DNA of 64,000 nt, taken from Salinarimonas chemoclinalis (GTDB lineage: Bacteria > Pseudomonadota > Alphaproteobacteria > Rhizobiales > Beijerinckiaceae). The stretch is from the NCBI RefSeq assembly GCF_041514305.1, contig NZ_JBGMWH010000001.1:248001-312000 (forward strand), in the 5' to 3' direction. Within the stretch, counting starts at the first letter, position 1; each line of letters starts with the position of its first letter. The notes beneath the pieces are model-generated. The model was not told the origin of the DNA, made no database searches, and saw only the letters and a list, made by a program, of their open reading frames with translations. Below, piece after piece: positions 7,854-16,701 of this stretch. A program made the translations under genes and the position numbers.

Positions 7854-9289
7854 CAGAAGCTCCCGATGGCTCGCGCGGCGGCGCCGTAGCGCGCGTGCGC
7901 GTCGTCGTAGGCGGCGCCGAGATCGGCGTCCGGAGTGATTCGTCGGGCGATCGGCGGAGGGCCGGCGATCTCCGGCCCTGCTCCGGTCGCCGCCATGAGC
8001 GCGAGGCGGGCGGCGCCGAAGGCCGCGCCGAAATCGCCGGCGGCGGGGACGTCGACCGGCACGTCGAGGGCGGTGGCGATCGTCGCGAGCCAGGTCTCGG
8101 AGCGGCTGCCGCCGCCGAGCGCGATCAGCCGGTCGATGCGGGTGCCGGTCGCCGCGAGGGCGTCGCGGCAGTCCCTGAGCGCGAAGGCGACGCCGTCGAG
8201 GACGGCGCGGGTGCCGGCCTCGCGATCGGTCTCGTGCTCGAGGCCGAGGAAGGCGCCGCGGATGCCGGCGTCGTTGAGCGGCGTGCGCTCCCCGCCGAGA
8301 TACGGCAGGAACAGGGTTCGCCCGGGCCTCTTCGGCGCGCCGAGGCCCCCGGTGAGCGTCGCCGCGTCCGCGCCGACGAGGCGGGCGTACCACTCGAGAG
8401 CGTCGGTGGCCGCGAGGACGACGCCCATCTGGTGCCAGGCATTCGGCAGCGCGTGGCAGAACGTGTGCACGGCGGTCTCGGGAGCCGGCGCATAGCCCTC
8501 CGCGGCCGCGAAGAGCACGCCCGAGGTGCCCAGCGAGACGAAGGCCTCGCCGGCCTTCACCACCCCCGCGCCGACGCCGGACGCCGCATTGTCGCCGCCG
8601 CCGCCGGCGACGACGACGCCCTCCGCGAGGCCCCAGCGGGCGGCGAGCGCGGGGCGCAGCCGCCCCGAGACCTCCGAGCCCTCGACGAGGCGGGGCATGT
8701 GCGCGCGCGACAGGCCCGTCGCCGCGAGGAGATCGTCCGACCAGTCGCGCGCGCCGGTGTCGAGCCAGCTCGTGCCGGCGGCGTCCGACATCTCGGCGAC
8801 GTGCTCGCCGGTGAGCCAGAGGCGCAGGTAGTCCTTGGGCAGGAGCACCTTGGCCACCTTCTCGAACACGCCGGGCTCCCGCCGCGCCACCCAGGCGAGC
8901 TTGGGCGCGGTGAAGCCGGGAAAGACGATGTTGCCGGTCGTCGCGCGAAAGCGCGGGTCGGCGTCGAGCGCGGCGGCCTCGGCATGCGAACGCCCGTCGT
9001 TCCACAGGATGCAGGGGCGAAGCACCTCGTCGGCGGCGTCGAGCAGCGTCGCGCCGTGCATCTGGCCGGAGAGGCCGATGCCGCGCACGTCGGACAGCCC
9101 GTGCCGCGCGAGCGCGTCCATGACGCTCTCGGCGGCGGCGAGCCAATCCGTCGGGTTCTGTTCGGACCAGCCCTCCCGCGGGCGCGACACCGCGAGCGGC
9201 GCCGTCGCCTCGGCGAGGACGGCCTGGTCCTCGCCGACGAGGACGCCCTTGAGCCCGGACGTGCCGAGATCGAGCCCGATGACCTGCAT
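7853..9289 (-). CDS. xylB: Xylulokinase
   Basis: This 478-residue FGGY-family kinase phosphorylates D-xylulose to xylulose 5-phosphate. The N-terminus has the ATPase motif GLDLGTSGLKG, followed by LSGQMHG (xylulokinase-typical) and the C-terminal phosphate-binding LGGGSRSETWLAT. It lies directly upstream of xylA and about 45 bases downstream of the importer ATPase gene on the same strand, so uptake and first metabolism of xylose are on one transcript. Confidence 0.96.
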   Translation of the reverse strand: MQVIGLDLGTSGLKGVLVGEDQAVLAEATAPLAVSRPREGWSEQNPTDWLAAAESVMDALARHGLSDVRGIGLSGQMHGATLLDAADEVLRPCILWNDGRSHAEAAALDADPRFRATTGNIVFPGFTAPKLAWVARREPGVFEKVAKVLLPKDYLRLWLTGEHVAEMSDAAGTSWLDTGARDWSDDLLAATGLSRAHMPRLVEGSEVSGRLRPALAARWGLAEGVVVAGGGGDNAASGVGAGVVKAGEAFVSLGTSGVLFAAAEGYAPAPETAVHTFCHALPNAWHQMGVVLAATDALEWYARLVGADAATLTGGLGAPKRPGRTLFLPYLGGERTPLNDAGIRGAFLGLEHETDREAGTRAVLDGVAFALRDCRDALAATGTRIDRLIALGGGSRSETWLATIATALDVPVDVPAAGDFGAAFGAARLALMAATGAGPEIAGPPPIARRITPDADLGAAYDDAHARYGAAARAIGSF

Positions 9290-9333
9290 GTTGCGCCGCC
9301 TCTTCGTGCCGCAGGGGTCCGCCGCGCCGCCGC

Positions 9334-10098
9334 TCAGGCGGCGAGATGCTCGGGGCGCTTGCCCGCGATGATCATGCCGAGCAGGTCGTCCTCGGTGACG
9401 TCCGCGACGTTCACGATGCCGACGAGCGCGCCGTTCTTCATCACGGCGGCGCGGTCGCAGAGCTCCTTGACCTGATGGATGTCGTGATCGATCAGGAAGA
9501 TGCCGAGCCCCTGGCGCTTGAGCTCGTCGATGAGTTCGGCGACCATGCGTGTCTCCTGCGGCCCGAGCGCCGCGGTCGGCTCGTCCATGATCAGGATCCT
9601 GGCGTTGAAGTAGACCGCCCGCGCGATCGCGACCGACTGCCGCTGCCCGCCCGAGAGCGCCGAGACGGGGGCGGAGAACTTGCGGAAGTTCGGGTTGAGC
9701 CGGCCCATGATCTTGCGCGTCTCGGACTCCATCTGCGCCTCGTCGATCATGCCGATCGCGTTCGTGAGCTCGCGTCCCAGGAAGAGGTTGGCGGAGGCGT
9801 CGAGGTTGTCGGCGAGCGCGAGCGTCTGGTAGATCGTCTCGATGTTGTGCCGGCGCGCGTCGCGGGGATTGTTGATCTCGACCGTCTCGCCGTTGATCCG
9901 GATCTCACCGGAATCCATCCGGTAGGCGCCCGAGAGGCACTTGATCAGCGTGGACTTGCCCGCGCCGTTGTGGCCGAGCAGTCCGACGACCTCGCCGGGA
10001 TAGAGGTCGACGGTGACGTGGTCGACAGCCTGGATGCCGCCGAAGGCGAGCGAGATGTCGCGCATCTCGACGAGGGGTGTCCCGCGATCGGCGCTCAT
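9334..10098 (-). CDS. Sugar (xylose) ABC transporter ATP-binding protein
   Basis: This is a single-domain 254-residue ATPase of the sugar ABC class, with Walker A GHNGAGKST (residues 42-50), signature LSGGQ (148-152) and Walker B ILIMDEP (168-174). Many xylose and ribose systems use a double-length ATPase (XylG/RbsA about 500 residues); this half-length form, like FrcA, is expected to act as a dimer. Its ATG overlaps the permease stop by four bases (ATGA). Confidence 0.93.
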   Translation of the reverse strand: MSADRGTPLVEMRDISLAFGGIQAVDHVTVDLYPGEVVGLLGHNGAGKSTLIKCLSGAYRMDSGEIRINGETVEINNPRDARRHNIETIYQTLALADNLDASANLFLGRELTNAIGMIDEAQMESETRKIMGRLNPNFRKFSAPVSALSGGQRQSVAIARAVYFNARILIMDEPTAALGPQETRMVAELIDELKRQGLGIFLIDHDIHQVKELCDRAAVMKNGALVGIVNVADVTEDDLLGMIIAGKRPEHLAA

Positions 10099-11396
10099 CC
10101 CTTCCCTCCCGTGCGCTTGCGATAGAGGATGTCGACGAGCACGGCGACGACGAGCACCATGCCCACGACGATGTTCTGGAAGGGCGCGTCGACTCCCACC
10201 ATCGCCATCCCCGATTGGAGCGACTGCATGATCAGGGCCCCGAGGATCGCGCCGTAGATCGTGCCGACGCCGCCCGAGAGCGCCGTCCCGCCGATGACGG
10301 CGGCGGCGATGACGCGCAGCTCGTCGAGCGTGCCGATGTCGTTGGTGTGGTTCGTCAGGCGCGCGGAAGCGACGACCGCCGAGAGCGCGCACAGGAAGCC
10401 CATCAGCGCGAACACCTTGACGGTGAGCATCCGTGTGTTGATGCCCGACAGCTCCGCGGCGTCCGGGTTGCCGCCGGTGGCGAAGACGTAACGGCCGAAG
10501 CGCGTCTTGCGGGAGACGACGGTCATGACGACCGCCAGCACGATGAGCATCAGTACCGATATCGGGATGCCGTATCCCTGCGAGAAGCCCTCCGGCATCA
10601 CCTCGCCGCGGGCCGCGAACATGCGCTCCAGCCGCCCCGAGGGGATCTGGTAGGCGACGAGGAGCGCGACGAAGCCGAAGATCGTCACCGCGATCAGCAG
10701 GCCGATGGCGCCCTCGGCCCAGAGCGGCTTCACCGGCATCTCGTGGGCGACCTTGTCTCGCCTCGTGGCGACCAGCGCCCACAGCGCCGCCACGGTGGCG
10801 ACGAGGGCGAAGGCCCAGGACAGCGTCTCGCCCAGCGTGCCGTTGATGCCGCCGAAGAGCAGGTAGGTCTCGTTCAAGGGCCCGATCGTCTGGCCGCTCG
10901 TGAGGTACCAGGCGACGTTGCGCCACACGAGCAGCCCGCCGAGCGTGACGATGAAGGCGGGGATCACGAGGTAGCCGACGAGCCAGCCCTGGAAGGCGCC
11001 GATCGCGGTGCCGGTCATCAGGCCGACGACAACCGCCAGCGCCGCGACCATCGGGCTGTCGAGCCCGACGCCCAGCAGGCCCGGCAGGATCGCCGTCTGC
11101 GCCACCGCCATCACCGCCGAGCAGGTGGCGAGCAGCGAGCCGACCGAGAGGTCGATGTGGCGCGTGACGATGATGAAGACCATGCCGGTCGCCATGATGG
11201 CGACCGAGACGGTCTGGATCGTCAGGTTGAAGATATTGCGCGGGGTGAGGAAGCGCCCGTCGGTGACGAAATTGAAGGCGAGGCACAGGACCAGGAAGGC
11301 GCCGATCATGCCGAGAAGGCGCGTGTCGATCTCCAGGGCGGCGAAGACGCTCTTCTTCTTGGGTGTCGCGGGGGCCTGGGCGGTGGCTGCGGTCAT
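10095..11396 (-). CDS. xylH: Sugar (xylose) ABC transporter permease
   Basis: This 433-residue membrane protein belongs to the ribose/xylose permease family (BPD_transp_2). Many hydrophobic segments are visible, and the family pattern GxxxFQGWLV...IPAFIVTLGGLLVWR occurs mid-protein, with NPDAAELSGINT near the cytoplasmic coupling loop. A long N-terminal segment precedes the first helix (LLGMIGAFLVLCLAFNF). It follows the binding protein gene after a 123-base gap containing a strong stem-loop and overlaps the ATPase gene by four bases. Confidence 0.94.
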   Translation of the reverse strand: MTAATAQAPATPKKKSVFAALEIDTRLLGMIGAFLVLCLAFNFVTDGRFLTPRNIFNLTIQTVSVAIMATGMVFIIVTRHIDLSVGSLLATCSAVMAVAQTAILPGLLGVGLDSPMVAALAVVVGLMTGTAIGAFQGWLVGYLVIPAFIVTLGGLLVWRNVAWYLTSGQTIGPLNETYLLFGGINGTLGETLSWAFALVATVAALWALVATRRDKVAHEMPVKPLWAEGAIGLLIAVTIFGFVALLVAYQIPSGRLERMFAARGEVMPEGFSQGYGIPISVLMLIVLAVVMTVVSRKTRFGRYVFATGGNPDAAELSGINTRMLTVKVFALMGFLCALSAVVASARLTNHTNDIGTLDELRVIAAAVIGGTALSGGVGTIYGAILGALIMQSLQSGMAMVGVDAPFQNIVVGMVLVVAVLVDILYRKRTGGKG

Positions 11397-11460
11397 CGGC
11401 GCGTCCTTCGCGGAGGGGCGACTATGTCGTCGACGGTCGCGCCCGCGCGGCCCGGGCCGA

Positions 11461-11486
11461 AGGCGCCCCGCCGGAGCGGGGCGCCT
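11461..11486 (-). terminator. Strong stem-loop between binding-protein and permease genes
   Basis: Bases 11461-11470 (AGGCGCCCCG) pair perfectly with 11477-11486 around a 6-base loop. It lies just after the xylF stop on the transcribed strand, with no clear T-run. Such hairpins after a binding-protein gene commonly stabilise its mRNA or attenuate read-through, so the binding protein is made in excess over the membrane parts. Confidence 0.6.
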
Positions 11487-11519
11487 CGCGGGAGGCGGCG
11501 CGGTGCGTGTCGTCGCGGA

Positions 11520-12566
11520 TCAGTTGCAGGGCGAGGGACCGTCGTCGACGCCCTGGCAGAGCGCGTCGCGGGTGATCCAGCCGGCATCGACGACGACGTC
11601 GAGGTTCTCCTGGGTGATCGGCATGGGCTCGAGGAACTTCGCCCACAGCGTCGTGCCGCTCGGCGAGGTCCACTCCTCGGCGCCCTCGACCGCCGACATC
11701 TCGGCGCCGCGCGCCATGGCGACCGCGATCTCGCCGGCCTCGCGGCCCAGATCGCGTGCGTCCTTCCACACCGACACGGTCTGCGTTCCACGGGCGATCC
11801 GGTTGAGGGCGGCGTGATCGCCGTCCTGGCCCGACACGGGGACCGTGCCGTCGAGGCCCTGGGCCGTCAGCGCCGCGACCGCGCCGCCGGCGGTGCCGTC
11901 GTTAGAGGCCACGACCGCGTCGACCTCGTTGTTCTGCGCGGTGAGGATCTGCTCCATGTTGCGCTGGGCGTTGGCCGGGAGCCAGCCGTCGGTGTAGGCC
12001 TCGCCGACGATCGTGATGCGCCCGGCGTCGATCGCCTCCTGGAGCACCTCCTGCTGGCCACCGCGCAGGAAGTCCGCGTTCGGGTCGGTGGGCGAGCCCT
12101 TGATCATGACGTAATTGCCCTCGGGCTGGGCCGCCAGCACCGCGCGGGCCTGCATGCGCCCGACCTCGACGTTGTCGAAGGTCAGGTAGAAGGCGCGCGG
12201 GTCCTCGATCAGGCGGTCGTAGCCGACGACCGGAATGCCCTCGTCGGCGGCGGCCTGCACGGCCGGGCCGATCGCCTGCGAATCCTGCGCCAGAATGATG
12301 AGCGCGTCGACGCCCTGGGCGATCAGGCTCTCGATGTCGGAGAGCTGCTTGGCCGAGGACGATTGGGCATCGGCCGAGACGTACTGCGCGCCGGCGGCCT
12401 CGAGCGCGGCGCGGATGGCCGCCTCGTCGGTCTTCCAGCGCTCCTCCTGGAAGTTCGACCAGCTCACGCCGACGGTAATCTGGTCCTGGGCGTGAGCGGC
12501 CCCGGCGAAGCCGACCGCGGCGACCGCGGCCATGAGCACGAATTTCGTGGGTGCGAACTTGCGCAT
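11520..12566 (-). CDS. xylF: Periplasmic D-xylose-binding protein of ABC transporter
   Basis: This 348-residue protein captures xylose in the periplasm for the XylH/ATPase importer. Residues 1-26 form a signal peptide ending AHA before QDQITVGVSW. The fold is the ribose-binding type (Peripla_BP_4), with ALIILAQDS, PVVGYDRLI and ASNDGTAGGAVAAL segments typical of XylF. It is the first gene of the minus-strand xyl operon and is divergent from the ROK regulator. Two late Cys residues (CQ...PCN) may form a disulphide. Confidence 0.95.
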   Translation of the reverse strand: MRKFAPTKFVLMAAVAAVGFAGAAHAQDQITVGVSWSNFQEERWKTDEAAIRAALEAAGAQYVSADAQSSSAKQLSDIESLIAQGVDALIILAQDSQAIGPAVQAAADEGIPVVGYDRLIEDPRAFYLTFDNVEVGRMQARAVLAAQPEGNYVMIKGSPTDPNADFLRGGQQEVLQEAIDAGRITIVGEAYTDGWLPANAQRNMEQILTAQNNEVDAVVASNDGTAGGAVAALTAQGLDGTVPVSGQDGDHAALNRIARGTQTVSVWKDARDLGREAGEIAVAMARGAEMSAVEGAEEWTSPSGTTLWAKFLEPMPITQENLDVVVDAGWITRDALCQGVDDGPSPCN

Positions 12567-12641
12567 CGCGTTTCCTCCCGTAGCGCGCGACCCTTGCCGG
12601 GCCGCGTCCGGCCTTGCGCCGTGCCGCGCAGACTGTCGCGG

Positions 12642-12697
12642 ATAATTTCAGTTGTCAAAATAAAAATGGCGCTCCATCGTGTTCGTCCTTCGACGAA
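12642..12697. promoter_or_regulatory. Candidate xylF promoter and ROK-regulator operator region
   Basis: The xylF-xylR intergenic gap (12567-12790) is AT-rich against the genome. On the minus strand TTGACA occurs at 12658-12653, a good -35 match; no clear -10 follows at 17 bases. A perfect palindrome TTCGTC-cttc-GACGAA lies at 12682-12697, upstream of that box, and an imperfect ATAATTT...AAAATAA dyad overlaps it. These are the best candidates for binding of the divergent ROK protein. Assignment is by position only. Confidence 0.4.
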
Positions 12698-12790
12698 TGC
12701 GGTCGGTTTTTCCCGCACTGCACAAAAATCGATACAATCGCCCAAGACGTGGCGTCCCGAGGTGTGACTTTAGTTCAGGAGTGGTAATTA

Positions 12791-14077
12791 ATGCGGGCCG
12801 ATGCCGTCGCCGTTCGCAGCGAAGAGGAGCGCCAGGGCGTCGGCCCGCTGCTGCGCCCCCTCGCCGAGGGCCAGCGGCCGCTGCGCCAGCAGGTGTTCGA
12901 GCGCATCCGCTCCGCCGGCACGCTCGCGCGGGTGCAGATCGCCAAGGATCTCGGGGTGAGCCCCGCCAGCGTCACAGCGGTCACGTCCGAGCTGATGGAG
13001 GCGGGACTGATCGAGGAGGTCGCCGTCTCCCGCGACGGCGACGCGGCGGGTCGCGGGCGCCCGCCGGTGGCGCTCGGCGTGCGGCCGCACGCGCGTCACG
13101 TCGCCGGCATCAAGATCTCCGACCGCGAGCACACGGCGGTCGTCGTCGACCTCGCCGGCCGCCTCGTCGCCTCCGCGAGCGTGACCGAGCGGCTCGGCGG
13201 CCGCAGCCTGCCGGACCTGCTGGAGGCGGCGGACGCGCTCCTCGTGCGCGTCTGCGCCGCGGCGGGCGTCGCGCGTGGGGATCTGAGCGCGGTCGGACTC
13301 GGCGTGCCCGGTTTCGTCGACGCCGCCGCGGGCGTGGTGCACTGGTCGCCGGTGCTGCGCGAGCGCGACGTGCCGCTCGCCGTCGCCGTCGCGGAACGGC
13401 TCGGCCTGCCGGTCCACGTCGACAACGACGCGAACCTCGTGGCGCTCGCCGAGCTGTGGTTCGGTGCCGGGCGGGCCCTGTCGGACTTCGCGGTGGTGAC
13501 GATCGAGCACGGGGTGGGCATGGGCCTCGTCGTCAACCACCGGCTCTACCGGGGCGCCCGGGGGCTCGGGACCGAGCTCGGCCACACCAAGGTCCACCTC
13601 GACGGCGCGCTCTGCCGCTGCGGCCAGCGCGGCTGCCTCGAGGCCTACGTCGCCGACTACGCGCTCGCCCGCGAGGCGACGACCGCGCTCGACTGGAGCT
13701 GGGCCGACGGGCGGCCGATGGGCGTCGTGCTCGAGTCGCTGTTCGACCACGCCAAGGCGGGCAACGGCGCGGCGCGCTCGATCTTCCGCCGGGCCGGGCG
13801 CTATCTCGCCATCGGCCTCGCCAACGTCGTCAACCTGTTCGACCCCGACCTGATCATCCTCTCGGGAGAGCGCATGCGCTACGACTACCTCTACGCCGCG
13901 GACACGCTGGCCGAGCTCTCCAGCCTCGTCCTCCCCGCGAGCCGCCCGCTGCCGCCGATCGAGGTCCACGCCTGGGGCGATCTGCTCTGGGCTCACGGCG
14001 CGGCGGCGCTCGCGCTGTCGGCGGTCACGGAGGGGATGCTCGGCACGGGCGTCACGCGGGAGGGCGCGCCGGCATGA
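12791..14077 (+). CDS. xylR: ROK-family transcriptional regulator of xylose genes
   Basis: This 428-residue protein has an N-terminal winged HTH (QQVFERIRSAGTLARVQIAK... about residues 35-80) and a C-terminal ROK sugar-kinase-like domain with the zinc motif CRCGQRGC (about 274-284). ROK repressors of this design release DNA when they bind the sugar. It is divergent from xylF, so control of the xyl operon is the natural inference. The ATG follows AGGAG at 12777-12781. The last codon overlaps the next gene (ATGA). Confidence 0.88.
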   Translation: MRADAVAVRSEEERQGVGPLLRPLAEGQRPLRQQVFERIRSAGTLARVQIAKDLGVSPASVTAVTSELMEAGLIEEVAVSRDGDAAGRGRPPVALGVRPHARHVAGIKISDREHTAVVVDLAGRLVASASVTERLGGRSLPDLLEAADALLVRVCAAAGVARGDLSAVGLGVPGFVDAAAGVVHWSPVLRERDVPLAVAVAERLGLPVHVDNDANLVALAELWFGAGRALSDFAVVTIEHGVGMGLVVNHRLYRGARGLGTELGHTKVHLDGALCRCGQRGCLEAYVADYALAREATTALDWSWADGRPMGVVLESLFDHAKAGNGAARSIFRRAGRYLAIGLANVVNLFDPDLIILSGERMRYDYLYAADTLAELSSLVLPASRPLPPIEVHAWGDLLWAHGAAALALSAVTEGMLGTGVTREGAPA

Positions 14078-15831
14078 CGAACGCGACGTTGCTCGCTCCT
14101 CCCCCATCGGCGGCGGTGGATCGGAGGCGCAGCCGACGAGACGGAGGGGGTGCGCCGGCAGGCGCGTCGGCGCAGCCGAAATCTCCGCCGACGTCGCGCC
14201 GGGGGACCCCGCCCCTGATCCGCTGCGCGGATCGTCCCCGCCCCGAGGGGGCGGGAGCTCGTGTGCTCGCCGTCCTCCTCCTCGCGCTCCTCGCCGTACC
14301 GGCGGCGGCTGCCGAGCCGCGCTTCGTCGATCGTGCGGGCGATCTCCCCGCGCCGCACGTCTACGACGGCGGATGGGAGCACTTCGTCGGCGGCGGGGTG
14401 GCGGTGCTCGACTGCAACGGCGACGGGAAGCCCGACCTCTACGTCGCCGGCGGCACGAACCCGGCGCGGCTCCTCGTCAACGTCACCGACGGCCCGGGCG
14501 CGCCGATCCGCTTCGTCGAGGGCGCCTCCGCGCCGACTCCGACCGGCGTCACGGGCGCCTACCCCCTCGATGTCGACGGGGATGGCCTCGTCGACCTCGC
14601 GGTGCTGCGGGTCGGGCCGAACCTGCTCCTGAAGGGGGGGCCGGATTGCGGCTTCGAGGACGCGACCGTGGCGTGGGGCTTCGAGGCGGGGGATCACTGG
14701 TCGACCGCCTTCTCCGCCACCTGGGAGCCGCGTCGGGCGCGCCCGACGCTGGCGATCGGCAACTACGTCGACCGCGCCGACCCCGACGGCCCGTTCGAGG
14801 CCTGCGACGCCAACGAGCTGCACCGGCCCGAGGGCGCGGCGTACACCACGCCGATCCCGCTCGAGCCCGGCTTCTGCGCGCTCTCCATGTTGTTCTCGGA
14901 CTGGCGCCGCACCGGCACGCCCGAGCTGCGCGTCTCGAACGACCGGCACTACTACGTCCGCGGCGGCTGGGAGCAGATGTGGCGGCTCGATCCGCTGGAG
15001 GAGCGCGTCGCCGCAGACGGCTGGCCGCGGATCTCGCTGTGGGGCATGGGCATCGCCAGCCGCGACGTCACCGGCGACGGGCTGCCGGAGGTGATGCTCA
15101 CCTCGATGGGCGACCAGCTGATGAAGCTCAACCGCGGCGACGGGTGGGAGAACGCCCCCTATTCCATCGGCACCTACGCCCAGCGGCCCTTCCTCGGCGA
15201 CGACGGGCGCCCCTCCACCGGCTGGCACGCCGAGTTCGGCGACGTCGACAACGACGGGCGCGCGGACCTCTTCATCGCCAAGGGCAACGTCGACCAGATG
15301 CCGTCGAACGCCATGAAGGACCCCAACAACCTGCTCATGCAGACGCCCGACGGCACCTTCGTCGAGCGCGCCGGGGAGGCGGGCGTCGCCACCACCGATC
15401 GCGCGCGGGGCGCGGCGCTCGTCGACCTCGACGGCGACGGGCGCCTCGACCTCGTCGTCGTCAACCGGAGGGCGCCGCTGGAGATCTGGCAGAACACGAC
15501 GGAGGGCACCGGCGCGTGGATCGCCGTGACGCCGCGCCAGGAGGGGCCGAACGGCTTCGCCGTCGGCGCGTTCGTCGAGGTGCGTGCGGGCGCCGCCGAT
15601 ACGGTCCAGGTGCAGGAGGTCACCGTCGGCGGCGGGCACGTCGGTGGGCGCGCCGGGCCGCTGCATTTCGGGCTCGGCGACGCGCAGGGCGCGGAAATCC
15701 GCGTCGTCTGGCCCGACGGCGCGGTCTCGCCCTGGACGCCGGCGCCGCTCGGCGCGCGGCTCGAGGCGCGCCGGACGGGCGAGGGGCTCGATGTGGGGCT
15801 CGGCGCGGGAGAGGCACTCGCGATCCGCTGA
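14074..15831 (+). CDS. FG-GAP repeat / ASPIC-UnbV (CRTAC1-like) exported protein
   Basis: The protein carries calcium-binding-like FG-GAP repeats (DCNGDGKPDLYV, DVDGDGLVDLAV, DVTGDGLPEVML, DVDNDGRADLFI, DLDGDGRLDLVV) forming a beta-propeller, then an ASPIC/UnbV-like C-terminus ending in VWPDGAVSPW. From the ATG at 14074 it is 585 residues, but the hydrophobic signal core (VLAVLLLALLAVPAAAA) starts at residue 64 because a palindromic element (14091-14259) is read through. A GTG at 14263 after GGGAG is an alternative start at that core. It overlaps the ROK gene by four bases. Its link to xylose is unknown; surface or periplasmic placement is expected. Confidence 0.85.
   Translation: MTNATLLAPPPSAAVDRRRSRRDGGGAPAGASAQPKSPPTSRRGTPPLIRCADRPRPEGAGARVLAVLLLALLAVPAAAAEPRFVDRAGDLPAPHVYDGGWEHFVGGGVAVLDCNGDGKPDLYVAGGTNPARLLVNVTDGPGAPIRFVEGASAPTPTGVTGAYPLDVDGDGLVDLAVLRVGPNLLLKGGPDCGFEDATVAWGFEAGDHWSTAFSATWEPRRARPTLAIGNYVDRADPDGPFEACDANELHRPEGAAYTTPIPLEPGFCALSMLFSDWRRTGTPELRVSNDRHYYVRGGWEQMWRLDPLEERVAADGWPRISLWGMGIASRDVTGDGLPEVMLTSMGDQLMKLNRGDGWENAPYSIGTYAQRPFLGDDGRPSTGWHAEFGDVDNDGRADLFIAKGNVDQMPSNAMKDPNNLLMQTPDGTFVERAGEAGVATTDRARGAALVDLDGDGRLDLVVVNRRAPLEIWQNTTEGTGAWIAVTPRQEGPNGFAVGAFVEVRAGAADTVQVQEVTVGGGHVGGRAGPLHFGLGDAQGAEIRVVWPDGAVSPWTPAPLGARLEARRTGEGLDVGLGAGEALAIR
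14091..14259. repeat. GC-rich palindromic element inside the FG-GAP gene leader
   Basis: The segment begins GCTCCTCCCCCATCGG and ends with a roughly complementary CCGAGGGGGCGGGAGC, giving imperfect outer inverted repeats of about 18 bases. Inside are smaller hairpins such as ATCCGCTGCGCGGAT. The translated product is Pro/Arg-rich and unlike the flanking protein. It sits between the first six codons and the signal-peptide core. Boundaries are approximate. Confidence 0.55.
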
Positions 15832-15855
15832 GCGGCGGGGGAGAGCGGCAGGACG

Positions 15856-16644
15856 ATGACGACGACAGGCAGCGCCCACGCGTCGATCCACGCGGCGATC
15901 CTCGACATGGACGGCGTCGTCACCGACACCGCGCGGGCGCATTTCGACGCCTGGGCGGAGACCTTCGACGCCGTGCTGGCGCGCCACGCCGCCGGCGCGG
16001 CGGCGCGTCCCTTCGCCATGAGCGACTACCGTGCCCACGTGGACGGAGTGCCGCGCCTCGCCGGCGTGCGGGGCTTCCTCGCCGCGCGGGGCGTCGCCCT
16101 GCCCGAAGGCGAGGCGGGGGAGGCGGGGCTCGACAGCGTCCAGGGCATCGCCGCCGCCAAGAACGCGCGCTTTCGCGCCTGGCTCGCGGCGACGCCCGTC
16201 CCCGCCTACGGGGATACGATCGACCTGATCCGGATGCTGAAGGCCCGCGGGATCGCGGTCGGCATCTTCTCGGCGAGCCGCAACGCGCCGGCGGTGCTCG
16301 CGAGCGCGGGCGTGCGCGACCTCTTCGACGTCGCGATCGACGGCACCGCCGCCCACGAGGCCGGCCTTCCGGGCAAGCCCGCGCCCGACGTCCTCGTCGA
16401 GACCGCGCGGCGGCTCGGCGTCGGGCCCGAGCACGCGATGGTCGTGGAGGACGCGGTCTCCGGGGTCACCGCCGCCCGCGCCGGCGGGTTCGCGCTCGTG
16501 GTCGGCGTCGATCGCGAGGACGAGGCGTCCGGCCACGGCGCCGCGCTGCGGGAGGCGGGGGCGGACGTCGTGACGCGCGACCTGCGTACGCTGCTCCGCG
16601 CCCCGGCCGGCTTCGGCGCGGAGGAGCCGGCGCCGCGCGGGTGA
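15856..16644 (+). CDS. HAD-superfamily hydrolase, beta-phosphoglucomutase-like
   Basis: This 262-residue protein has the HAD motif I DMDGV (D17-D19), motif II IFSASRN, motif III Lys in GLPGKPAPD and motif IV VVEDAVSG. The cap size and NAPAVLASAG pattern are those of the beta-phosphoglucomutase/sugar-phosphatase group. It follows the FG-GAP gene by 24 bases with AGGACG before the ATG, and may act on a sugar phosphate related to the adjacent xylose locus. Phosphatase and mutase activities cannot be told apart here. Confidence 0.82.
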   Translation: MTTTGSAHASIHAAILDMDGVVTDTARAHFDAWAETFDAVLARHAAGAAARPFAMSDYRAHVDGVPRLAGVRGFLAARGVALPEGEAGEAGLDSVQGIAAAKNARFRAWLAATPVPAYGDTIDLIRMLKARGIAVGIFSASRNAPAVLASAGVRDLFDVAIDGTAAHEAGLPGKPAPDVLVETARRLGVGPEHAMVVEDAVSGVTAARAGGFALVVGVDREDEASGHGAALREAGADVVTRDLRTLLRAPAGFGAEEPAPRG

Positions 16645-16701
16645 GACTTCGCGGGCGACCCGCGCAGCGGACTCTCCGCTTGCCCGCCCTGGAAATCTGA
16701 C

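Noticed and set aside
12679..14073. Upstream extension of the FG-GAP frame over the ROK gene
   Set aside because: The other frame encodes a complete ROK regulator with HTH and zinc motif; the extension is an Arg-rich shadow.
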